Assembly (NCBI RefSeq): GCF_900104345.1
Contig: NZ_FNJN01000008.1
Span: 62,001-126,000 of the forward strand
Direction: 5' to 3'
Length of the DNA stretch: 64,000 bases
From: Microbacterium testaceum StLB037
Lineage (GTDB): Bacteria > Actinomycetota > Actinomycetes > Actinomycetales > Microbacteriaceae
Every line of letters begins with the position of its first letter. The first letter of the stretch is position 1. Made by a program: the position numbers and the translations under genes. Positions 27,180 to 35,140 of the stretch are shown here, piece after piece. The notes beneath the pieces were generated by a model. It made no database searches. It saw nothing but the letters and a program-made list of their open reading frames with translations, and had not been told where the DNA came from.

Positions 27180-28069
27180 CCGCCCCCGCCGCCCTCACCC
27201 CCGGCCGCGTGCTGCGGGAGCTCTTCGTGTCGTCGCGACCGGTCAGCTGGATCAACACCGCCTTCCCGTTCGCCGCCGCCTACCTGCTGACCACGCGGAC
27301 GATCGATGCGACGCTGATCATCGGCATCCTGTTCTTCCTCGTTCCCTACAACCTCGCGATGTACGGCGTGAACGACGTGTTCGACTACGAGTCCGACCTG
27401 CGCAACCCCCGCAAGGGCGGCACACACGGCGCCGTGCTCGCCAAGCGCATGCACCCCATCACACTGTGGGCCTCGGCGCTGTCGTGCCTGCCGTTCGTCG
27501 TGTACCTCGTCATCATCGGGTCTCCGCTGTCGTGGCTCGTGCTCGCGCTCAGCCTGTTCTTCGTCGTGTTCTACTCCGCGCCGCCGCTGCGGCTCAAGGA
27601 GCGCCCGTTCGCCGACTCGATGACGAGCAGCATCCACTTCTTCTCGCCCGCCGTGTACGGGCTCGTACTCGCGGGCGCCGTGTGGACGCCACAACTCGTG
27701 TTCGTGCTGATCGCGTTCGCGCTCTGGGGCATCGCCTCGCACGCCTTCGGTGCAGTGCAGGACGTCGAAGCCGACCGCGCCGCCGACATCTCGTCGATCG
27801 CGACCGCCCGCGGAGCCCGATGGACCGTGCGCTTCGCCCTCGTCGCCTACGCCCTCGCCGGGGTGGCCATGCTGTTCACCGCCTGGCCCGGGCCCCTGGC
27901 CGCCGTGCTCGTGGTGCCCTACCTCGTCGTGTGCTGGCCGTACCGGAACGTCACCGATGCCGAGAGCGACCGCGCCACCGCCGGCTGGAACCGCTTCTTG
28001 TGGCTGAACCAGATCGCCGGCTTCGGCACCACGATGTTGCTGATCTGGTGGTGGTTCCTCAGCGCGTGA
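27176..28069 (+). CDS. crtEb: Lycopene elongase (UbiA prenyltransferase)
   Basis: A 297-residue UbiA-superfamily membrane prenyltransferase with about eight membrane segments. It has the NDVFDYESD first aspartate motif (66-74) and a second, QDVEADRAADI, near residue 195. It adds two DMAPP-derived C5 units to lycopene to give acyclic C50 flavuxanthin, which CrtYe/CrtYf then cyclise. As last gene of the operon its ATG overlaps crtYf. A stem-loop about 220 bases downstream separates it from the convergent UPF0182 gene. Confidence 0.93.
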   Translation: MTAPAALTPGRVLRELFVSSRPVSWINTAFPFAAAYLLTTRTIDATLIIGILFFLVPYNLAMYGVNDVFDYESDLRNPRKGGTHGAVLAKRMHPITLWASALSCLPFVVYLVIIGSPLSWLVLALSLFFVVFYSAPPLRLKERPFADSMTSSIHFFSPAVYGLVLAGAVWTPQLVFVLIAFALWGIASHAFGAVQDVEADRAADISSIATARGARWTVRFALVAYALAGVAMLFTAWPGPLAAVLVVPYLVVCWPYRNVTDAESDRATAGWNRFLWLNQIAGFGTTMLLIWWWFLSA

Positions 28070-28084
28070 GCGCGTGCGGCGCTC

Positions 28085-28128
28085 CGGCGCGCGAGCGTTG
28101 CGGCGTGGGGCGCTGCGGCGCGCGAGCG
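28085..28128. repeat. Direct repeat behind crtEb
   Basis: The 13-mer CGGCGCGCGAGCG occurs at 28085-28097 and 28116-28128 in the non-coding stretch after the operon. No function is evident. Confidence 0.5.
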
Positions 28129-28290
28129 CGGCGGGGGCGCTCGGGCCGGCGAGACGGCAACTTCCTGACGAGAGGGCGTCAGCCTGACGCGGGTTTATCA
28201 GCGCGATGCAGCCTCGCGCATCCAGGGGGCGCGCGGCGCGCACGTGAGCGCGGGGCGGGAACGCGCCGTGGGCGGCGGCGGGAACGACGA

Positions 28291-28323
28291 CGCCGGCGCC
28301 CCGCGGGAAGCGGGACGCCGGCG
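28291..28323. terminator. GC stem-loop between convergent crtEb and the UPF0182 gene
   Basis: CGCCGGCGCCCCGCG pairs with GCGGGACGCCGGCG across a short loop, 12 bases beyond the UPF0182 stop. There is no T-tract, so efficiency is uncertain. It could serve both directions. Confidence 0.6.
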
Positions 28324-28335
28324 CCGAGGGATCGA

Positions 28336-31281
28336 TCAGCCCGCGGGCGTGGCCGAGGGAGCCGGGGTCGGCGTGGTGCTGGCCGTGCCGCCCTGGCCCT
28401 GCGACTCGAGGTCGAGCAGGCGCTGGACGGCCGCGGTGAGGCGGGCATCCTGCGTCGCGAAGCCCGCGAGGTCGCCGCTCGTGAGCGCCGCCTGACGTGC
28501 CGTGAGCGCGTCGCGCGCCTCTTGCAGGGCAGCCGCGTAGTCGCCCGTCGGAGCCGGGGTGCCCGACGATCCGCCCGAACCGCTGTTCTGGTCGGTCGGG
28601 GTGACGGTCTCGTCGCCCGTATTCGCGCCGGAATCACCGCCGAACAACGTGTCGAGCGCCTCGCTGAGCGTGTTCTCGAACGCGATCTTGTTGCCGAAGG
28701 CGACCAGCACGCGTCTCAGCTGCGGGAGCTTCGTATCACCCGACGACTGCACGAACACCGGCTGCACGTACAACAGACCGCCACCGACCGGGAGGGTCAG
28801 CAGGTTGCCGTTGAGCACCTGCGACTGCCCCTGTTTCAGAATGTTGATCTGCGACGAGACGTTCGTGTCGGAGTCGAACGTGTTCTGCACCTGGCCGGGT
28901 CCGGGCACCGTGGTCGACGAATCGATCACGAGCATTCGGAGCTTGCCGTAGTCGTCGCGTTTCGTCCCCTGCTGATTACCCGCATTGGAGTCGACGGCGA
29001 GATAGCCCGTGAGCACGTTTCTCGCCTGCCCGCCCTGAGACGCCGGGATGAAGCTCGTGAACATCGAGTACGACGGGTCGTCCTGGTTCGGCATCTTCAT
29101 CGTCAGGTAGTACGGCGGCTGGAAGGTCGCCGGGTCCTGCGGGTCGTTCGGGGTCGTCCAGCGGTTGTCCTGCTGGAAGAACGAACGCGCGTCGTCGACG
29201 TGGTACACGCCGAGCATCGAGCGCTGGACCTTCATCAGGTCGGTCGGGTAGCGCACGTGGCTCATGAGGTCGGCCGACATGTCGGTCCACGGCTTGACGG
29301 TCGTGGGGTAGATGTTCTGCCACGCCTTGAGCAGCGGGTCCTGGTCGTCCCACGCGTACAGGCTCACCGAGCCGTCGTAGGCGTCGACCGTGGCCTTGAC
29401 CGAGTTGCGGATGTAGTTGATGTCATCCAGCGCGTAGGTCGGAGCCGGGTTGTTCGAGTCGGCGATCGCCCGCGAGAGCGAGACGCCCGAGGAGTACGGG
29501 TAGTTCGCGCTCGTGGTGTAGCCGTCGATGACCCACTTGATGCGCCCGTCGACGACCGTGGGGTACGGGTCGCTGTCGAGCGTCAGGTACGGCGCGAGCT
29601 TCTGCACGCGCTGCTTGGGGTTGCGGTCGTAGAGGATCTGCGAGTCGGAGTTGACGTAGTCCGAGAACAGGATCTGCTCCGACTGGAACTTCAGCGCGTA
29701 GATGAGGCGGTTGAAGACGTTGCCGACGCTGGGGCCGCCGTTACCGGCGAAGGTCGTGCGCGTCTCGTTGCCGCCGTCGGCGCCGAGCGGGTAGTCGAGC
29801 TCGATGTTCTCGCCGCCCTCGGGGCCGCCGACGATCGAGTACGGGGGCGACTGCTCGCCGAAGTAGACCCGCGGCTCGTAGTTGAGGTCGGTCAGGAAGC
29901 CGGTGCCGGGGATGGCCTGCTCGAGGAAGACCGGGTCGCCGTCGGCGGTGCGCTCGTTACCGGCGGCCGCGACCATGCCGTAGCCGTGCGTGTAGACGAG
30001 GGTCGTGTTCTGCCACGAGGCCGCGTCGCCGAGCTGACCGATGTTCAGCTCACGCAGCGACACCACGGTGTCCTGCGTCTGGCCGTTGATCGTGTAGCGG
30101 TCGACGTCGAGCGGGGTGTTGAACTGGTAGTACGCGCGGTACTGCTCGAGCTGGCGCACGGTCGGGCCGATGATCGCGGGGTCCATGATGCGCAGCTGCG
30201 CGGTGGACTCGGCGTCGTTGCGCAGCTGACCCGCCTGGGCCGTCGTGGTGGCCTGGAAGTTCTCTTTCTCGATGTTGTCGAGACCGTATGCGGCCTTCGT
30301 CCCGTCGAGGTTGCGCTGGTAGTACTGGCTCTCGAGAGCGAGCTCGTTCGGACGCACCTGGAACGTGGTCACCGCCCACGGGATGGCGGCGCCGACGACG
30401 ATCGCCGAGACGACCAGCAGCGCGGTACCGATCAGCGGGTAGCGCCAGCGACCGAGGAACGCCGTGACGAAGAACGCGAGGGCCACGATGACGGCCGCGA
30501 TCGCGAGGATCGTCTGGCCGGGGATGACGGCGTTCGTGCCGACATAGCCAGGACCGGTGATGCGCTCCGACGGCTCGACGAGCGTGCGGAAACGGTCGAG
30601 CCAGAGGCTCGCACCCTGCAGCAGCAGGTAGAGGCCGGCGAGGATCGCGAGCTGGATGCGCGCGGCCTTCGAGATGCGCAGCTCGCGCTGGCCGACGCGC
30701 ACCGAGCCGTACAGGTACGAGACCACGCCCGTGAGCAGGAGGCACACCAGCACCACCGCGGACGCGAAGCCGAGGGCGGCGGCGTAGAACGGCATCCCGA
30801 ACAGGTAGAAACCGGTGTCGAGACCGAACTGGGGGTCGGTGGTGGAGGTGGAGACGCCGTTGAACCACAGCCACGTGGTCTCCCACTGGGCGGAAGCGGC
30901 GAAGCCTGCGAAGAAGCCGAAGAAGATCGGGATGCCCCACATCGCCAGGCGGCGGAGCGGCTCGACGACCTCTTGATAGCGGTCGAGCTGCGAGCTCAGA
31001 CGCGCATACACCGGCCGCAGCCGGTAGGCGAGCTGGATGACGCCCCACACGGGCAACGCCATCGCGACGAAACCGACGACGAACATCACGCTGCGGCCGA
31101 TCCACTGGGTGGTCAGCACGGTGGTGAAGCCCAGCTGCGAGAACCACAGCCAGTCGGAGTACAGGTTCGCGAAGACGAAGAACGCCACGACGAGCGCTGC
31201 GATCACCGCCAGAGTGATCGAGATGATCCGTCGAGAGCGGTTAGGAGGCGTGGCCTGATTCGGCGCCGAGGTCGTGGTCAC
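28336..31281 (-). CDS. UPF0182 family membrane protein
   Basis: A 981-residue integral membrane protein of unknown function, conserved in actinobacteria (Rv3193c in M. tuberculosis, from memory). The first 330 residues hold about seven membrane segments. A large extracytoplasmic domain of about 550 residues follows, rich in Tyr/Pro/Asp, and then a Ser/Thr/Gly/Pro-rich linker (about 890-925) with a short helical end. The GTG start is supported by TAGGAT 6 bases upstream. It directly follows the Lon-like protease gene on the same strand, as it does in mycobacteria. Confidence 0.9.
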   Translation of the reverse strand: MTTTSAPNQATPPNRSRRIISITLAVIAALVVAFFVFANLYSDWLWFSQLGFTTVLTTQWIGRSVMFVVGFVAMALPVWGVIQLAYRLRPVYARLSSQLDRYQEVVEPLRRLAMWGIPIFFGFFAGFAASAQWETTWLWFNGVSTSTTDPQFGLDTGFYLFGMPFYAAALGFASAVVLVCLLLTGVVSYLYGSVRVGQRELRISKAARIQLAILAGLYLLLQGASLWLDRFRTLVEPSERITGPGYVGTNAVIPGQTILAIAAVIVALAFFVTAFLGRWRYPLIGTALLVVSAIVVGAAIPWAVTTFQVRPNELALESQYYQRNLDGTKAAYGLDNIEKENFQATTTAQAGQLRNDAESTAQLRIMDPAIIGPTVRQLEQYRAYYQFNTPLDVDRYTINGQTQDTVVSLRELNIGQLGDAASWQNTTLVYTHGYGMVAAAGNERTADGDPVFLEQAIPGTGFLTDLNYEPRVYFGEQSPPYSIVGGPEGGENIELDYPLGADGGNETRTTFAGNGGPSVGNVFNRLIYALKFQSEQILFSDYVNSDSQILYDRNPKQRVQKLAPYLTLDSDPYPTVVDGRIKWVIDGYTTSANYPYSSGVSLSRAIADSNNPAPTYALDDINYIRNSVKATVDAYDGSVSLYAWDDQDPLLKAWQNIYPTTVKPWTDMSADLMSHVRYPTDLMKVQRSMLGVYHVDDARSFFQQDNRWTTPNDPQDPATFQPPYYLTMKMPNQDDPSYSMFTSFIPASQGGQARNVLTGYLAVDSNAGNQQGTKRDDYGKLRMLVIDSSTTVPGPGQVQNTFDSDTNVSSQINILKQGQSQVLNGNLLTLPVGGGLLYVQPVFVQSSGDTKLPQLRRVLVAFGNKIAFENTLSEALDTLFGGDSGANTGDETVTPTDQNSGSGGSSGTPAPTGDYAAALQEARDALTARQAALTSGDLAGFATQDARLTAAVQRLLDLESQGQGGTASTTPTPAPSATPAG

Positions 31282-31287
31282 CCGTCC

Positions 31288-31293
31288 ATCCTA
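31288..31293 (-). promoter_or_regulatory. -10 box for leaderless UPF0182 transcript
   Basis: TAGGAT on the minus strand ends 6 bases before the GTG at 31281. It implies the gene can be transcribed apart from the protease gene upstream. Confidence 0.5.
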
Positions 31294-31329
31294 GGCGCGC
31301 CCCGCCTGGGGTTCGCCGTGAAAGGACGA

Positions 31330-32451
31330 TCACGAAGTACACGTCGGCAGGGCGTCGAGATCGCCCCCGTCGCGGATGGTCTCGAGCACGGTGAGCGACT
31401 GCTTCAGCGTCGACGTCGAGAACACCCGGATGCCGTCGGGCACGTGCCCCACGACCTCGTCGCAGTTCGCCTCAGGGGCGAGGAACCAGGTGGCCCCGGC
31501 ATCCCGAGCTCCGTAGAGCTTCTGACGGATGCCGCCGATCGGGCCCACATTGCCGTCGGCGTCGATCGTGCCGGTGCCGGCGATGTGCTGGCCACCGGTC
31601 AGGTCGCCGGGCGACATCTTGTCGATGATGCCGAGCGCGAACATCATGCCGGCGCTCGGGCCGCCCACATCGTTCAGCTGGATCTTCACGTCGACGGGGA
31701 GGTCGAACGTCATCATCAGTCCGACGCCCAACAGGTACTGCGTCTGACCGTTCACATCGGTCTGCCGCGGCGTGACCTGGACGGTGGATGCCGTGCCATC
31801 GCGCTCGTACCCGACGGTGACCGGGGCTCCGGCGGCCTTCTGCACGGCGGCGCGAACGTCGTCGATCTTCGAAACCGCCGCCCCGTCGACGGAGGTGATG
31901 ACGTCGTTCTGCTGCAGCAGGCCCTTCGCGGCCCCGGAGTCGTCGATCGTGCCGACGGCGATCTCCTGCGGGACGTCGTACCCGAGCTGCCGGAGGGCCG
32001 CGGCGCTCGCCTCGAGCTGCGAGTCGGTCATGAGGGCGGCGTTCTCGGTGTTGCGCTGCTCGGTGCTCTGCCCCGCGGGGAAGATGCGGTCGATCGGGAC
32101 GACGGCGCGCGAGCTGTCGAACCAGGCCGAGGCCAACTCGATCCACGACGGAGTGTGCTCGCGGTTGCCGCTCACCTGGACGGTCAGCAGGTCGAGCTGA
32201 CCGGTACTGGTGGAGTCCTTCTCGTCGGGCACGGTGATCAGGGGCACCTGCTGACCGTCGGCCGACGCGGTGGTCCCGAGCGTGTTGTAGACGGGGCCGG
32301 GCTGCTGGATGACGTACGCCGAGGGCAGGAACGTCATCACGAACAGCACGATGACGGCGATCGTGAGCGACCAGACGCCGACGACGGTGCCGCGCCTCCA
32401 CCGCTGTCGAGGGGCGGGCACGACGGAGACGTTCTCATCGAACAGGGTCAC
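31330..32451 (-). CDS. Membrane-anchored Lon-like PDZ protease (YlbL-type)
   Basis: A 373-residue protein with a cytosolic N-terminus, one membrane segment (about residues 25-45), a PDZ domain around LLQQNDVITSVDGAAVSKIDDVRA and a C-terminal Lon-type proteolytic domain. The catalytic dyad is visible: Ser in GGPSAGMMFAL and Lys in GGIRQKLYGARDAG. GTG 32451 is chosen because AAAGGA sits 8 bases upstream. The orthologue in M. tuberculosis is Rv3194c (from memory). It acts outside the membrane, probably on envelope proteins; the neighbouring UPF0182 protein is a possible partner. Confidence 0.9.
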   Translation of the reverse strand: MTLFDENVSVVPAPRQRWRRGTVVGVWSLTIAVIVLFVMTFLPSAYVIQQPGPVYNTLGTTASADGQQVPLITVPDEKDSTSTGQLDLLTVQVSGNREHTPSWIELASAWFDSSRAVVPIDRIFPAGQSTEQRNTENAALMTDSQLEASAAALRQLGYDVPQEIAVGTIDDSGAAKGLLQQNDVITSVDGAAVSKIDDVRAAVQKAAGAPVTVGYERDGTASTVQVTPRQTDVNGQTQYLLGVGLMMTFDLPVDVKIQLNDVGGPSAGMMFALGIIDKMSPGDLTGGQHIAGTGTIDADGNVGPIGGIRQKLYGARDAGATWFLAPEANCDEVVGHVPDGIRVFSTSTLKQSLTVLETIRDGGDLDALPTCTS

Positions 32452-32532
32452 GGTCTCAATCCTTTGCCGGGTCGTTCGCGCGCGGCGTAAGCGGCGAGAG
32501 GCCGGGCCGACAGATGCGGGGAAGCGTGCGAC

Positions 32533-32538
32533 TAGCGT
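32533..32538 (+). promoter_or_regulatory. -10 box of the DUF2342 gene
   Basis: TAGCGT lies about 40 bases upstream of GTG 32578, and a GAAAGGCGG ribosome site sits in between, so this transcript has a short leader. Confidence 0.45.
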
Positions 32539-32577
32539 AGGACTCGTTCCCCCAGACCTGGCTGAAAGGCGGCTGAA

Positions 32578-34098
32578 GTGGCAGACGACAACCCCGGCGG
32601 CGACCGGAGCCCCGAGGACGAGTTCCAAGAACTCATGCGCCGTCTCATGTCAGGCGATGTCAGCGGGATCGACCCCGAACAGCTCTCGCGGCTGTCGGGC
32701 ATGCAGATCGATCCCGCGATGCTGCAGGCGGTCATGGCGCAGCTGCAGGGCGCCTTCGCCGGCACCAACGACGGCGTCGACTGGAGCCTGGCCGAGCGCC
32801 AGGCCCTGCACATCGCCAACCAGGACGGCCTGGGCGTGACCACCGGTCAGCGCACCGACATCGACCAGGCGTTCACCCTCGCGGCGCTGTGGCTGGGAGA
32901 GGCCACCTCGATCAGCGACCTCCCCCGTCCCCCGCGCGCCGTCACCCGCGGCGCCTGGGTGAGCGCGACCCTGCCCGTCTGGCAGGAGCTCGCCGAGCCC
33001 GTCGCGACCAGCATCGCCGACGCGCTCACCGCGGCCCTCGGACAGCAGGCCCCCGACGACATGCAGGAGATGATCGCCGGAGCCGGTCGCCTCATGCGCA
33101 CCGTCGGCGGGTCGCTCTTCGCCACCCAACTCGGCCAGGTCGTCGGCCGCCTGTCGACAGAGGTCGTCGGTGGCGGAGACGTCGGCATCCCCGTCATGCC
33201 CGACGGTGACGCCGCGATCCTGCCGCAGAACTTCGCCGACTTCGGTCGCGACCTCGAGATCCCCGAGGATCAGCTGGCCCTCTACCTCGCGACCCGCGAA
33301 CTCGCTCACGCGCGCCTGTTCCGTCACGCCCGGTGGCTGCGCCTGCACGTCATCTCGCAGGTGCGCGACTTCGCCCGCGGCATCCACGTCGACACCGCCG
33401 CCCTCGAAGACCTCGCCTCGCGCTTCGACCCGACGCAGCCCGAAGAACTGCGCGGCGCCCTCGAGAGCGGCGCGCTGCTGCCCGAGCGCTCCGAAGAGCA
33501 GACCGCGGCGCTCACGCGCCTCGAGAACCTGCTCGCCACGATCGAAGGCTGGGTCGACGTCGTCACCGAGGACGCCACCTCGCGGCTGCCCTCGGCCGGA
33601 CGCATCGCCGAGGCCGTGCGCCGCCGCCGCGCGGTGGGCGGGCCCGCCGAGCAGGCGCTCGGCGCCCTGGTCGGCCTCGAGCTGCGCCCCCGCCGCATGC
33701 GCGAGGCCGCGGCCATGTGGCGCGCCGTCACCGACGCGGTCGGCGTCGACGGTCGCGACGGGCTGTGGGACTACCCCGACCTCATGCCGTCGTCGGAGGA
33801 CATCGACGACCCCGCGGCACTCATCGCGCGCCTGACGGCCGCCTCGCGCGGAGAAGCGGCCCCCTCCGACGCGATGGACGACGCGCTCGCGCAGCTGCTC
33901 GCCGAGGAAGCCGACGGCGGACGACGCGACGCCGAGAGCGAGAGCCCGGATGCCGGGACGCCCGGCACTGCGGGCCCGGATGCCGGGAGACCGGATGCCG
34001 GGAGCGCGGGCGACGCGGCGGGTGACGCGGCGGGTGACGCCGGACGCGACCGCGGCGATGACGATGGAGCGGCTCCGGGAGACCAGCGCCCGGTGTGA
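32578..34098 (+). CDS. DUF2342 zincin-like putative metalloprotease
   Basis: A 506-residue protein of the actinobacterial DUF2342 family (Rv3195 type). The family's zincin-like helix is visible as TRELAHARLFRHARWL, with Glu and His in the expected spacing for metal binding. Flanking helices include GGSLFATQLGQVVGRLSTEV. After about residue 440 the sequence turns into an acidic, repetitive Asp/Ala/Gly tail encoded by imperfect DNA repeats. GTG 32578 has a GAAAGGCGG ribosome site. It is divergent from the Lon-like protease gene. Proteolytic activity has not been shown for this family to my knowledge. Confidence 0.82.
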   Translation: MADDNPGGDRSPEDEFQELMRRLMSGDVSGIDPEQLSRLSGMQIDPAMLQAVMAQLQGAFAGTNDGVDWSLAERQALHIANQDGLGVTTGQRTDIDQAFTLAALWLGEATSISDLPRPPRAVTRGAWVSATLPVWQELAEPVATSIADALTAALGQQAPDDMQEMIAGAGRLMRTVGGSLFATQLGQVVGRLSTEVVGGGDVGIPVMPDGDAAILPQNFADFGRDLEIPEDQLALYLATRELAHARLFRHARWLRLHVISQVRDFARGIHVDTAALEDLASRFDPTQPEELRGALESGALLPERSEEQTAALTRLENLLATIEGWVDVVTEDATSRLPSAGRIAEAVRRRRAVGGPAEQALGALVGLELRPRRMREAAAMWRAVTDAVGVDGRDGLWDYPDLMPSSEDIDDPAALIARLTAASRGEAAPSDAMDDALAQLLAEEADGGRRDAESESPDAGTPGTAGPDAGRPDAGSAGDAAGDAAGDAGRDRGDDDGAAPGDQRPV

Positions 34099-34192
34099 CG
34101 CGGGCCCGGGGCGCGGATGGCCGTTGTACGCGGCGGACCCGTTGTGACGCGGGCCGGGCGCTGTTGTGAGCGCCGAGCCGGCTTCGAGCTGA

Positions 34193-34228
34193 CGCCCGTG
34201 GGGAGGACGACGTTCCTCCCCACGGGCG
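34193..34228 (+). terminator. Strong terminator behind the DUF2342 gene
   Basis: A perfect 15-bp stem (CGCCCGTGGGGAGGA with its complement) around a 6-base loop, followed by TTTCGCCGTTTT. Confidence 0.9.
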
Positions 34229-34279
34229 TTTCGCCGTTTTCGCCCTGGGGACAACGGCATCCGGGATCTCGAGCGACGC

Positions 34280-34285
34280 GATGAT
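34280..34285 (+). promoter_or_regulatory. Possible -10 box of the E1-like gene
   Basis: GATGAT ends 6 bases before ATG 34292. It departs from TANNNT only at the first position. Confidence 0.3.
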
Positions 34286-34291
34286 CGGGCG

Positions 34292-35140
34292 ATGATCCGA
34301 CTCGATTCCGCCGCTCCCCCGCTCTGGCGCGCCGACGGGAGCGTCCAATTCGGTGCCCCCGCGGTGGCCGTCTCGCCGTTCACCGGCTCGTGGGTCGACG
34401 TCGTCGTCGCGGCCCTGGCCGAGGGGACGAACTCGGCCGCTGTGCGAGGCCTCGCCCGCGTGCACGGGGCCGGGGACGGCGAGGCCGACGCCTTCCTCGC
34501 GGCGGTCGCGCCGGCGTTGGCGCGGAGGACGCGGCATCCACCCCTCGCCCTTCACGTCGACGACGATCTGCCGGCGCGGGCGACTCGCGCCGTGCTGGCG
34601 GCATTGCCCGCCCGCACGCGGGTCGTTCCCTGGGCAGGACCGGCGACCGAAGACGTCGCCCCCGGAACGCAGGTCGTTCTGCTGGCCGCTCACCGGGTCG
34701 ACCCGCGACGGGCGGGGCCGCTCGTCCGCGACGACGTGACCCACGTGCCCCTCGTCCTCGACGGGTCAGGCGCCCGCATCGGCCCCGTCGTGGCGCCGGG
34801 ACGAACCGCGTGCCTGGCCTGCCTCGACGCCGATCAGCGCCGCCACGACCCGGACTGGGCCACGGTGGCCGCCCAGCTGATCGGCAGACCCCGACCCGAG
34901 GTCGACGTGGCCCTCGCCGCCGAGGCCGGTCGGGCGGCGCGGTTCTTGCTCACCGCTCCGATCGGGCGGACGACGAGGTCGTTGCACTTGCGCGGCGACT
35001 CGTTCCGGCGGGCCTGGACGCTGCATCAGCCGAGCGCAGACTGCCACTGCCGATCTCCCGAAGGAATCGCGACGGAGACCGCTCACCCCGACCTCGGCCC
35101 CGCGCCCAGCTCACCGACAGCGTTCGCGCGGCCCGCGTGA
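34292..35140 (+). CDS. E1/ThiF-like cysteine protein of unknown function (Rv3196-like position)
   Basis: A 282-residue protein. The segment GPVVAPGRTACLACLD and the C-terminal DCHC place four cysteines (174, 177, 251, 253) as a probable zinc site, in the style of the C-terminal half of E1-like/cyclodehydratase-associated proteins. No ATP-binding GxGxxG is present, so it is not a full adenylating enzyme. It holds the position of Rv3196 between the DUF2342 and uvrD2 genes. Its last 191 bases overlap the convergent uvrD2 gene. Function unknown; binding of a peptide or protein is a guess from the fold resemblance. Confidence 0.6.
   Translation: MIRLDSAAPPLWRADGSVQFGAPAVAVSPFTGSWVDVVVAALAEGTNSAAVRGLARVHGAGDGEADAFLAAVAPALARRTRHPPLALHVDDDLPARATRAVLAALPARTRVVPWAGPATEDVAPGTQVVLLAAHRVDPRRAGPLVRDDVTHVPLVLDGSGARIGPVVAPGRTACLACLDADQRRHDPDWATVAAQLIGRPRPEVDVALAAEAGRAARFLLTAPIGRTTRSLHLRGDSFRRAWTLHQPSADCHCRSPEGIATETAHPDLGPAPSSPTAFARPA

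Noticed and set aside
27466..32490. A rightward open frame of over 1,600 codons across the crtEb end and the UPF0182 and protease genes
   Set aside because: It is antisense to well-supported genes. The composition (Arg/Gly/Val/His-rich) is that of a shadow frame in GC-rich DNA, with no motifs.
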